Assembly (NCBI GenBank): GCA_027483785.1 | Contig: JAIXTU010000403.1 | Coordinates: forward strand, 1-5,891 | Length of the DNA: 5,891 bases | Direction: 5' to 3' | DNA from: Flavobacterium sp. | GTDB taxonomy: Bacteria > Bacteroidota > Bacteroidia > Flavobacteriales > Flavobacteriaceae | Shown here: one piece after another, positions 1-5,891 of the stretch | Numbering within the stretch: the stretch's first letter is position 1 | Layout: the number at the start of each line of letters is the position of its first letter | Made by a program: the position numbers and the translations under genes | The notes under the pieces: model-generated | What the model saw: only the letters and a program-made list of their open reading frames with translations | Database searches by the model: none | What the model was told of the DNA's origin: nothing

Positions 1-394
1 CATCGGCGGAAAATACAACGACAACTGGCATTTCAATCATTTGTACAATCCGCAAAGTACCTCACCTGGCTCGATCATGCCGGCGTATCAGTGGCTTTTC
101 AAAAATAAAAAAGCCGATTATTCCAATATTGAAGCTAAAATGTTAGCCATGCAAACCTTAGGCGTTCCGTACAGCTCAAAAGATATTGCAGAAGCTAACG
201 AAAGTATTAAAGCACAGTCGGAGAAAATCGAAAACAACTTATACAACGATCCCGATTTTGTGAAAGCATACGAAACAAGTAAAAAACGTGCTATGGCAAA
301 CAAAGAAGCATTTGTTGACATGCGCGACCGCGAAATCGTTGCCCTAATTGCCTATTTACAAAGACTCGGAACTGATATTAAAATTAAAAAATAA
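1..394 (+). CDS. ccoO: cbb3-type cytochrome c oxidase subunit II (CcoO/FixO), 3' end only; likely tail of a CcoNO fusion
   Basis: This is the C-terminal 130 residues of the membrane-anchored monoheme cytochrome c subunit of cbb3 oxidase, which passes electrons toward the CcoN catalytic subunit. The reading frame is open from base 2 to the TAA at 392-394, and the gene starts upstream of the window. Seen directly: IGGKYNDNWH at fragment residues 1-10, then the diagnostic SPGSIMPAY at 21-29. Its Met26 is expected to be the axial heme ligand; the CXXCH site lies upstream of the window. The end, DREIVALIAYLQRLGTDI, is the typical CcoO C-terminus. In Bacteroidetes CcoN and CcoO are commonly one fused polypeptide; that is inferred here because the N part is out of view. 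The next gene begins 4 bases after the stop, which fits one transcript. The family assignment is secure and the fusion status is not. Confidence 0.96.
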   Translation, partial: IGGKYNDNWHFNHLYNPQSTSPGSIMPAYQWLFKNKKADYSNIEAKMLAMQTLGVPYSSKDIAEANESIKAQSEKIENNLYNDPDFVKAYETSKKRAMANKEAFVDMRDREIVALIAYLQRLGTDIKIKK

Positions 395-398
395 AGCC

Positions 399-566
399 AT
401 GCTCAAGTTTGTAAAACAAAATATGGAAAACATTGATGGTATCGAAATCTATCCCATCATTTCACTGCTCCTTTTCTTCGGCTTCTTTGTCGGATTGTTT
501 TTCTGGGTGTACACCTATTCGAAAGATTCTTTGAAAAATCTAGAATCACTTCCCTTACACGAATAA
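399..566 (+). CDS. ccoQ: Small cbb3 oxidase subunit, CcoQ/FixQ family
   Basis: This is a 55-residue single-span membrane protein lying between ccoO and ccoP, the standard ccoQ position. CcoQ-type subunits stabilise the association of CcoP with the CcoNO core or protect the complex; that role is family knowledge. The sequence shows a short amphipathic start (MLKFVKQNMENIDG), then IEIYPIISLLLFFGFFVGLFFWVY at about 15-38 as the membrane helix, then a polar tail ending SLPLHE. The N-terminus with a conserved-looking 'GIEIYPIISLL' resembles Bacteroidetes proteins of this family. I chose the ATG at 399, 4 bases after the ccoO stop, because it restores the full pre-helix segment. An in-frame ATG at 423 is a possible shorter start. 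The frame extends upstream into ccoO, but that overlap is not needed. The gene is too small for very confident homology, so the assignment leans on context. Confidence 0.88.
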   Translation: MLKFVKQNMENIDGIEIYPIISLLLFFGFFVGLFFWVYTYSKDSLKNLESLPLHE

Positions 567-581
567 CAAAATCTTCTCAAA

Positions 582-1502
582 ATGAATAAATCTATCATAC
601 CCATTTTAAGAATCAGCTTCTTTTTTGGATTAGCTGTTGGCGGTACCGAATACATGCTCGACACAGGAAGCATGCCTGCCTTTATAAAATTCCCGATGGT
701 AACGCTATCGCTGCTTGTTTTCTTCGTCATTTTATTGTGTATAGAAATGCTATTCAAGTCATTGAACACCATAAAATACTTGATGTTAAGTCCGGAAGAA
801 CGTGCCAAAATCGATGCCCTTGAAGCACTTCCACTAACCCAACAGCCCTTTTTTAAGAAAATAATGCGTTGGCTAACCAAATCTAAACCCATTGCAAACG
901 AAGGCGAGTTAATGCTCGATCACAACTACGATGGGATTAAAGAACTCGACAACGAACTTCCACCGTGGTGGGTGTACTCTTTTTACATTACCATTGTTTT
1001 CGGTCTCATTTATATAGTTCGTTTTCATGTAGTTGGCGATTATACCCAAACCCAAGAATTTAACACCGAAATGGCTATCGCACAAAAAGAAGTGGAAGAA
1101 TACTTGAAAACCGCGCCCGACTTAATGGATAAAGAAAAAGTTACCTTACTTACCGAAGCCAAAGATTTAGCCGAAGGAAAAGCATTATATCAAACCAATT
1201 GCGTGGCTTGCCATAGAGCCGACGCCGGCGGACAAATCGGTCCGAATTTAACCGACAACTATTGGATTCTCGGCGGAGGCATTAAAAACGTTTTCAACAC
1301 GGTGATGGAAGGCGGACGCGACGGCAAGGGCATGGTTGCATGGAAAGCCGTGATAAAACCTACCGAAATCCAAAAAGTAGCGAGCTATGTTTTGTCTTTA
1401 CAAGGCTCAAATCCGAAAGATGCCAAAGCAGCCGAACCTGAAGCTAAAGTATATGAAGAAGCAGGAGCAGCCGATACAAAAGTCGCCGCTTTAAATCCAT
1501 AA
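582..1502 (+). CDS. ccoP: cbb3-type cytochrome c oxidase subunit III (CcoP/FixP), monoheme
   Basis: This 306-residue membrane-bound cytochrome c takes electrons from soluble cytochromes or the bc1-type complex and hands them to CcoO. Two hydrophobic segments lie near residues 5-23 and 36-56. The FixP N-terminal signature follows at 114-140 (HNYDGIKELDNELPPWW, then a membrane helix to about 146). The cytochrome c domain at about 194-275 carries the only heme site, CVACH at 207-211, with GPNLTD at 220-225 and a likely axial Met251 in GKGMVAW. Proteobacterial CcoP usually has two CXXCH motifs, so this is the one-heme form typical of Bacteroidetes. The last 30 residues are rich in Ala, Glu and Lys and are probably disordered. 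It starts with ATG 15 bases after ccoQ and ends 10 bases before ccoG, consistent with co-transcription. Confidence 0.97.
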   Translation: MNKSIIPILRISFFFGLAVGGTEYMLDTGSMPAFIKFPMVTLSLLVFFVILLCIEMLFKSLNTIKYLMLSPEERAKIDALEALPLTQQPFFKKIMRWLTKSKPIANEGELMLDHNYDGIKELDNELPPWWVYSFYITIVFGLIYIVRFHVVGDYTQTQEFNTEMAIAQKEVEEYLKTAPDLMDKEKVTLLTEAKDLAEGKALYQTNCVACHRADAGGQIGPNLTDNYWILGGGIKNVFNTVMEGGRDGKGMVAWKAVIKPTEIQKVASYVLSLQGSNPKDAKAAEPEAKVYEEAGAADTKVAALNP

Positions 1503-1512
1503 ATCAAAAATA

Positions 1513-2934
1513 GTGGAAACACATCACAAAGACGAAAGCTTTAGAGACGCCATTTCAACAGTAAATGAGGCCGGAAAACGCGCTTGGATTTATCCCAAAA
1601 TTCCGAAAGGAAAATGGTACAACCGACGCAAAGCACTGAGCTACTTACTGCTTGCGTTTCTCTTTAGCGCGCCTTTCATTCATGTAAACGGACAGCAATT
1701 TCTGATGTTCAACGTCCTTGAACGCCGATTCTCCTTATTCGGATTCCCGTTCTGGCCGCAAGACTTTCACATTTTCGTTTTGGTGATGATTATTGGCGTA
1801 GTTGGACTAGCGCTATTTACCGTAGCGTTCGGACGTATTTTCTGCGGCTGGTTTTGTCCGCAAACCATTTTCATGGAAATGCTGTTCCGACGTATCGAGT
1901 TCTGGATCGACGGCGACCGAACCGCGCAAATGCACTTGGACAAAATGCCGTGGACAGCCGAAAAAATCCGAAAACGCCTGCTCAAATGGTTTCTCTTTGC
2001 CGTGATTTCCTTCTGGATTGCCAACGTTTTCCTCGCCTACCTCATCGGCAGCAACGAATTGTATAAACTAGTTGAAACCGGACCTGCCGAAAACCTCGGA
2101 ACGTTTATTTCGCTGCTCATTTTCACCGCTGTATTTTACTTTATTTACATGTGGTTTCGCGAACAAGTGTGTCTCATTGTTTGCCCATACGGCAGAATGC
2201 AAGGCGTGTTGGTAGACGATAAAACCATAAACGTCATGTACGATCACGAACGCGGCGAAAAGGAAATCGGTCGTTCCAAATGGATTAAAAAAGAAGATCG
2301 CACCACAACCGGTAAAGGCGATTGTATCGACTGCAAACAATGCGTTTTTGTTTGTCCGACCGGAATCGACATCCGAAACGGCGTACAACTCGAATGCACC
2401 AATTGCACCGCTTGTATCGAAGAATGCGATACCCTAATGAAACAAGTTGGTTTGCCTACCGGATTAATTCGCTACGCCAGCGAAGACGAAATTGCAAACA
2501 AAAAACCGTTCGTTTTTACACTTCGAATGAAAGGATATGCGGCCGTTCTCGCCATACTATTTGTTATTTTAGGAATTACGCTCAGCCTGCGAAACGATGT
2601 CGAAGCAACCGTACTGCGCTTACCCGGACAACTCTTTCAGCACGACGGCACGAACATTCAAAACATCTTTACCTACAAAATTGTAAACAAAACCACACAC
2701 GATTTTTCAAAAGCCGAAATTCGAACCAACTTTCCTCATGCAGTCATCAAACGCGTCGGCGGAAACAATTTTCAGGTAAACAGCGAAACGCTCACTAAAG
2801 GAACCTTCTTCATCAGTATTCCCGCAAACGAACTCAAAGGCGAAAAAACTCATTTGGATATTGAAGTTTGGGCCAATGGCAAAAAAATTGAAGAAGCCAG
2901 CACCGAATTTCTAGGCCCACGAGATTACTTTTAA
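1513..2934 (+). CDS. ccoG: Cytochrome oxidase accessory protein CcoG (FixG/RdxA), polyferredoxin / cupric reductase
   Basis: CcoG is a membrane iron-sulfur protein needed for cbb3 assembly. Work on proteobacterial homologues assigns it Cu(II)-to-Cu(I) reduction for delivery to CcoN. The 473-residue length is normal for the family. Likely membrane helices are near 41-58, 84-106, 158-178, 196-214 and 338-358. Cys pairs sit at the membrane face in GRIFCGWFCPQT (107-118) and CLIVCPYGR (220-228). Two ferredoxin-type 4Fe-4S motifs follow: C271, C274, C277 and C281 (followed by Pro), then C295, C298, C301 and C305. The C-terminal 110 residues form the periplasmic Ig-like FixG domain. The start is GTG at 1513; an in-frame stop lies at 1492-1494 and the next Met in frame is residue 65, so GTG is needed to keep the conserved N-terminus. 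It lies 10 bases after ccoP and 11 before ccoH. Confidence 0.97.
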   Translation: METHHKDESFRDAISTVNEAGKRAWIYPKIPKGKWYNRRKALSYLLLAFLFSAPFIHVNGQQFLMFNVLERRFSLFGFPFWPQDFHIFVLVMIIGVVGLALFTVAFGRIFCGWFCPQTIFMEMLFRRIEFWIDGDRTAQMHLDKMPWTAEKIRKRLLKWFLFAVISFWIANVFLAYLIGSNELYKLVETGPAENLGTFISLLIFTAVFYFIYMWFREQVCLIVCPYGRMQGVLVDDKTINVMYDHERGEKEIGRSKWIKKEDRTTTGKGDCIDCKQCVFVCPTGIDIRNGVQLECTNCTACIEECDTLMKQVGLPTGLIRYASEDEIANKKPFVFTLRMKGYAAVLAILFVILGITLSLRNDVEATVLRLPGQLFQHDGTNIQNIFTYKIVNKTTHDFSKAEIRTNFPHAVIKRVGGNNFQVNSETLTKGTFFISIPANELKGEKTHLDIEVWANGKKIEEASTEFLGPRDYF

Positions 2935-2945
2935 AATACAAAATC

Positions 2946-3389
2946 ATGAAAAACAATTGGTCAAGATACGTCGTCATAGCATTTGCCTGCTTTATTGCTT
3001 TTATTTTATACTTTGTGGTTAAAGTGCAAATCGACAGCAAGTACGATCACGAGTTAATGCTCGAAGATTACTACCGACAAGAAAAGAAAATCAACAAGCA
3101 ATTCCAGGAAGAATCGGCGGTTTCAGCAGCCGAAGAACCCATTTTTCGGCAAACAAACGTTTCGTTGGAAATCGATTTTCACACCAAATCAGAGAACATC
3201 AGCGGAACTGCGTCGTTCCTCAGACCGTCGAGCCAAAAAGCCGATTTTACCATACCGATTCAGCTGAAAGCCGGCGAACCTTTGGTTATTCCACGCGGAA
3301 AACTGCAAGCGGGTTTGTGGTACATCACACTCGAATGGCAACAAAACGGAAAGCAACTGCGCATTAAAAAAGAACTTTACCTCAAGTAA
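2946..3389 (+). CDS. ccoH: cbb3 oxidase assembly protein FixH/CcoH
   Basis: This 147-residue single-pass membrane protein is placed between ccoG and the TauE-like gene. FixH/CcoH is required for assembly or stability of the cbb3 complex and is linked to copper insertion; this is family knowledge. The sequence shows an N-terminal membrane anchor at about 7-26, followed by an extracytoplasmic part. The juxtamembrane segment KYDHELMLEDYYRQEKKINK (32-51) has the acidic ED-YY pattern seen in Bacteroidetes FixH proteins. A beta-rich domain follows from about 70, ending with LQAGLWYITLEW (120-131), which matches the usual closing 'PG-W-l-le' strand. The ATG at 2946 is 11 bases after ccoG. The coding end is separated from the next ATG by one base, implying translational coupling. 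FixH diverges strongly, so the call rests on architecture, these motifs and the neighbours. Confidence 0.9.
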   Translation: MKNNWSRYVVIAFACFIAFILYFVVKVQIDSKYDHELMLEDYYRQEKKINKQFQEESAVSAAEEPIFRQTNVSLEIDFHTKSENISGTASFLRPSSQKADFTIPIQLKAGEPLVIPRGKLQAGLWYITLEWQQNGKQLRIKKELYLK

Positions 3390-3390
3390 A

Positions 3391-4089
3391 ATGTTGGCAA
3401 CCGCTTTTATACTCGGACTCATTTCATCCTTGCATTGCGTGGGCATGTGCGGCCCATTAAGTTGGTTTGCTGTTGGGCAACCCACAACCGAACGCGAACG
3501 TATTTCTCGCTTAATCACGTATTTATTAGGCAAAACAATCACATACGTTTTAATGGGTTTGCTTTTTGGTTTAATTGGCAAGAGTATCGGCGTCGGAAAA
3601 TGGCAGCAGCAAATGGCCGTTTCGGTAGGCATTTTAATGTTGCTTTACGTGTTACTTAGCGAAAAACGATTTGTAGCCTTTTTCGGAGCGGCACTAAGCA
3701 TGAAAGGCTTTCAGCAATTACGGGCGCGTGTGTTGCCGTATTTTTCGAAACACCCGTTTATCAAAGCGTTTTCCGTCGGGCTTTTAAACGGATTTCTACC
3801 GTGTGGCATGATTTACATGGCCTTATTTGGCGCTTTAGCCACCGGAAACGTGCTCAACAGCATGGCGTATATGCTCTTGTTTGGTTTAGGAACCATGCCG
3901 TTGATGAGCGCCACAACATTACTACTTTCTTCCGCTAGTTTATTAATGCGCCGCGCCACTTCGTTAATTCCGATATTCATTGCCGTTCTCGGAGTTTGGT
4001 TTATTTTAAAAGGCCTCGGATTTGGCATTCCGTATCTATCGCCCAGCAATCTCGAGTTACTGGTCATGCAGCAACCCAACTGTCGCTAA
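3391..4089 (+). CDS. TauE/SafE (DsbD_2-like) six-helix membrane protein of the cbb3 operon
   Basis: This 232-residue polytopic membrane protein is of the type annotated 'sulfite exporter TauE/SafE family' or DsbD_2/UreH-like. It begins ATG one base after the ccoH stop, so it belongs to the oxidase operon. Predicted helices lie at about 3-26, 42-64, 74-90, 124-150, 154-181 and 191-211, in two halves of three. The first helix carries SLHCVGMCGP (Cys16, Cys20) and the fourth GFLPCGMIY (Cys138). Such HCxGMCG plus PCG pairs resemble CcdA/DsbD-like thiol-transfer or metal-handling proteins. Given its neighbours, a role in copper handling or redox maturation of the cbb3 oxidase is more plausible than sulfite export, but this is inference; the substrate is not known from sequence. 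The last residues (LELLVMQQPNCR) form a short hydrophilic tail. It is probably the last gene of the operon, as no gene follows for 624 bases. Confidence 0.85.
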   Translation: MLATAFILGLISSLHCVGMCGPLSWFAVGQPTTERERISRLITYLLGKTITYVLMGLLFGLIGKSIGVGKWQQQMAVSVGILMLLYVLLSEKRFVAFFGAALSMKGFQQLRARVLPYFSKHPFIKAFSVGLLNGFLPCGMIYMALFGALATGNVLNSMAYMLLFGLGTMPLMSATTLLLSSASLLMRRATSLIPIFIAVLGVWFILKGLGFGIPYLSPSNLELLVMQQPNCR

Positions 4090-4133
4090 CAAGTTAACCA
4101 CACGCCGCACTGATTTTTCTTTTTTTGTTTTTA

Positions 4134-4300
4134 GGCGGCTAATCCCGCTTTTCGTTGCAATAAAACCTTCGCGTTGGCGGTTTGGGCAGCTTTTGGCGGG
4201 GCTTCCGCTGGTCGCCGCGCCAAAAACGCCCGCACACGCCACCACTTTGGCTTTATTTCCACTGCAATCGGGGCCGGGGGAACGTTACCGGGGAATAAAG
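4134..4300. repeat. G/C-rich imperfect palindromic block, probable dispersed intergenic repeat
   Basis: The block stands out by base composition from the A/T-rich DNA beside it. Its outer parts are imperfect inverted copies: the left arm has GGC, CCCG and TTGCAAT (4137-4161), and the right arm has TGCAATCGGGGCC (4263-4275). Nested inside are GGCGGTTTGGGC (4175-4186) against GCCCGCACACGCC (4228-4240), and then the central hairpin. At the right end CCGGGG occurs twice, at 4274 and 4288, 14 bases apart. Palindromic intergenic elements with this look are common just after gene ends in Bacteroidetes, which is my recollection of the group rather than something the window proves, since only one copy is present here. 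It may also stabilise or end the operon's transcript. It is not a coding region. Confidence 0.5.
4191..4225. repeat. Strong inverted repeat (hairpin) 101 bases after the operon's last stop
   Basis: TTTTGGCGGGGC at 4191-4202 pairs with GCCGCGCCAAAA at 4214-4225: 11 of 12 pairs match, the exception being G4199 opposite G4217, around an 11-base loop. As RNA on the + strand it would be a stable stem. It is not followed by a U run, so it is not a standard intrinsic terminator; the T-run lies before it at 4112-4133. It could block exonucleases or act as the core of a larger repeat element. Confidence 0.65.
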
Positions 4301-4713
4301 TCTTTTGTTTTCGAACTAAACTTAAAATGCGGTATCAGAAATCATTTTAAATTTAAAGCTTAACTTAAGATTTTAAAAATTAAGCTCTCTATGCAATCAG
4401 AAAGAAATAAGTGTGTTTTTTGAAGGCACAAACTCAAAACCGCTGTACTTTTCTTTATAATTATTCTACTAAACAATATACTTTTTATTGGTGTTACAAA
4501 GCTTTTCAATTGGGCTCAACAATAAATTTTAGCATTACTTCATGACGATTTTCAGAACAACTACATCACTTTTACTGTTTTATAATTGTGAGCCAGCGCG
4601 TTATATCGTATCTTTAAAACTACATAATCAGCACATTTCACTTTTCTAAAAAATTTCTGTTCAGATTGTCTTATATTCGAAACGTTTTAATATAACATTT
4701 AAACAATTCAGAC

Positions 4714-5891
4714 GTGACGATTCCTTTCATTCAAAACTTTTCTGTTCAGTTAGTTACTGATTTCTTTTTTAGCAAAATCTCGTCTTTTCGAAAGATTTCA
4801 GATGATCTAAGCCACCTATTGTCCGAAAACGATTTCCAGCGATTTTCCCGACTAGAAAAAATAGGAGAAGCCAGCTTTAACGAAGGTTCTGATTTGCTTA
4901 TATTTACCTGTCAATATCATGGAATATTATCAGAACGTTCTTCAAAGAAAAGGCAATTTGAAATTGCTAAAAAAGCTTTGTCGGCAGATTTTAAAGACGG
5001 AGCTATTTTTGTTTTTTACGACGAAAACAATTGTTTCCGCTTTTCGTTTATTCGGCGAAATTACGGCAACAAAAACCAAAAATTTTCCAACTGGAAACGC
5101 TACACTTATTTCGTTGACCCTACTAAAACCAACAAAACATTCAGCAACAGAATTAACGGTTGCAGTTTTAACTCATTAGAGGAAATACAAGAAGCCTTTA
5201 GTGTTGAAAAACTAAATAAAAAATTCTACGAAGAAATTGCAACCGCTTTTTATAGCCTCATTGGTGGCAAAGTAAGCATCCAAAATAAAGAAAAGGTTTT
5301 CCAGTCTTGCTTAGTACTTCCGTCGTGCCCAATTGTCGATTACAGGAAAGAATATCAAGAATTTGCAGTGCGATTAATTGGAAGGACCATTTTTTGTTGG
5401 TTCCTAAAAAATAAAAAATCGGACAATGGTTTGCCTTTAATACCCGATGAGTGGCTTTCTTCCAAAATGGTAGCGACAATTAATGAAAATCGAAACAATT
5501 ACTACCATACCATTCTCGAAAAATTATTCTTTTTGGTTTTAAATAAAAAACACGAAGACAGGAAACCCTACGTATTGCCCAACAACCACGAACTAGTTCC
5601 ATTTTTAAACGGCGGACTCTTTGAGGCACAAAACGGCGACTTTTTTCCCAAAAACGAAAGCAACGGTATTCATCAAGTAAATCCTGCATTAGAAATTCCC
5701 AACAGTTGGTTTTTATCTTTTTTAGAGACCTTAGAGCAATACAATTTTACCATCGACGAAAACAGCATTAACGATTTTGAAGTAAGTATCGACCCCGAAA
5801 TGTTGGGAACTATCTTCGAAAATCTTTTGGCAGAAATAGACCCTGATACCGAGAAAAGTGCCCGTAAATCTACAGGAAGCTTGTATACACC
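4714..5891 (+). CDS. Eco57I-like / type IIG-style N6-adenine DNA methyltransferase (restriction-modification or defence protein), N-terminal part; runs off the right edge
   Basis: The frame is open from a GTG at 4714 for 392 codons to the window end. An in-frame TAA at 4693-4695 limits the start, and no other start codon lies between it and the GTG. The first in-frame ATG is codon 252 (5467), far inside conserved sequence; a TTG at codon 36 (4819) is the only credible alternative. Recognisable blocks: SSKKRQFEIAKKALSADF (76-93) with FKDGAIFVFYD (93-103) and FRFSFIRRNYG; KRYTYFVDPTKTNKTF (128-143); SLEEIQEAFSVEKLNKKFYEE (153-173); RLIGRTIFCWFLK (220-232); VPFLNGGLFE (295-304); and DPEMLGTIFENLLAE (360-374), leading into ARKSTGSLYT (383-392) plus a partial Pro codon. 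The last two are the hallmark preceding SAM-binding motif I in this methylase class. The catalytic NPPY-type motif, target-recognition domain and any nuclease or partner genes lie beyond the edge, so restriction activity cannot be shown. The sequence is visibly richer in A/T than the oxidase genes, which suits an acquired defence gene. Confidence 0.85.
   Translation, partial: MTIPFIQNFSVQLVTDFFFSKISSFRKISDDLSHLLSENDFQRFSRLEKIGEASFNEGSDLLIFTCQYHGILSERSSKKRQFEIAKKALSADFKDGAIFVFYDENNCFRFSFIRRNYGNKNQKFSNWKRYTYFVDPTKTNKTFSNRINGCSFNSLEEIQEAFSVEKLNKKFYEEIATAFYSLIGGKVSIQNKEKVFQSCLVLPSCPIVDYRKEYQEFAVRLIGRTIFCWFLKNKKSDNGLPLIPDEWLSSKMVATINENRNNYYHTILEKLFFLVLNKKHEDRKPYVLPNNHELVPFLNGGLFEAQNGDFFPKNESNGIHQVNPALEIPNSWFLSFLETLEQYNFTIDENSINDFEVSIDPEMLGTIFENLLAEIDPDTEKSARKSTGSLYT

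Larger units (their letters stand above)
4090..4713. other. Intergenic gap between the oxidase operon and the DNA methylase gene
   Basis: I see no convincing gene, tRNA or rRNA in these 624 bases. Open frames that cross the first part have no recognisable protein character and run through a palindromic block, so they are treated as chance. The gap has three zones. A T-rich run at about 4112-4133 follows shortly after the operon's last stop. A G/C-rich imperfect palindrome covers about 4134-4300. From about 4300 to 4713 the sequence is very A/T-rich, with only short, weak inverted repeats such as AGCTTAA at 4357-4363 and TTAAGCT at 4380-4386. The promoter of the methylase gene should lie in the last part, but I found no good match to the Bacteroidetes promoter pattern. 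Confidence 0.75.

Noticed and set aside
348..398. Upstream TTG extension of ccoQ into the end of ccoO
   Set aside because: The ATG at 399 gives the family-typical N-terminus and normal operon spacing; the added residues look like out-of-frame ccoO.
2322..2798. A 158-codon Arg/Thr/Asn-rich open frame within ccoG
   Set aside because: It is a shifted-frame reading of ccoG, whose own frame holds both ferredoxin motifs intact.
4022..4363. A 113-codon open frame overlapping the end of the TauE-like gene and crossing the palindromic block
   Set aside because: It overlaps the true gene in another frame, and its product has no family resemblance or domain pattern. The translated part over the repeat simply mirrors the palindrome.
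4357..4386. Inverted repeat AGCTTAA / TTAAGCT as a terminator
   Set aside because: The 7-bp stem is mostly A/T with a 16-base loop and no following T-run, so it would be weak.
4596..4612. GCGCGTTATATCG-like stretch as an integron attC or recombination core site
   Set aside because: The bases do not fit the GTTRRRY core, there is no partner inverse core at a suitable distance, and no integrase is in the window.
4672..4679. TATATTCG as a Bacteroidetes -7 promoter element for the methylase gene
   Set aside because: It misses the TAnnTTTG consensus by one base, and no TTTG-type -33 element lies at the right distance upstream. In such A/T-rich DNA a near match is expected by chance.
4919..5179. 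An ATG-started 86-codon frame inside the methylase gene
   Set aside because: It lies in a different frame within the much longer methylase frame, whose translation has clear family motifs; this one has none.

Overview
The window looks like part of a Bacteroidetes (Flavobacteriia/Sphingobacteriia-type) chromosome. The evidence is the gene order and protein style of its cbb3 oxidase cluster, the absence of strong Shine-Dalgarno sequences, A/T-rich spacers, and a single-heme CcoP. The species cannot be named from the sequence alone.

Bases 1-4089 hold the downstream part of a cbb3-type cytochrome c oxidase operon, all on the + strand with gaps of only 1-15 bases. In order it contains the 3' end of ccoO (probably the tail of a ccoNO fusion), a small CcoQ/FixQ-like subunit, ccoP (monoheme cytochrome c), ccoG (membrane polyferredoxin/cupric reductase), ccoH/fixH (assembly protein), and a six-helix TauE/SafE (DsbD_2-like) membrane protein. 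Together these encode structural subunits of a high-affinity, microaerobic terminal oxidase plus the factors that supply copper and assemble it. The expected upstream members (ccoI, ccoS, ccoN) and the operon promoter lie outside the window.

Bases 4090-4713 form a 624-base gap with no convincing gene. Its first half (about 4130-4300) is a G/C-rich, imperfectly palindromic block with a strong 12-bp hairpin, which resembles the dispersed intergenic repeats of Bacteroidetes. Its second half is very A/T-rich and looks like a boundary between the conserved operon and a different kind of DNA.

From 4714 to the right edge runs the 5' part (392 codons) of a large gene that starts with GTG. The product matches the N-terminal portion of Eco57I-like / type IIG-style N6-adenine DNA methyltransferase or restriction-modification proteins. 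It ends exactly at the TGSLYT(P) motif that precedes the methylase core. This is the most promising part of the window, as it may be the first gene of a restriction-modification or phage-defence island, but the catalytic part and its partners are cut off. I found no clearly undescribed system within these 5.9 kb.
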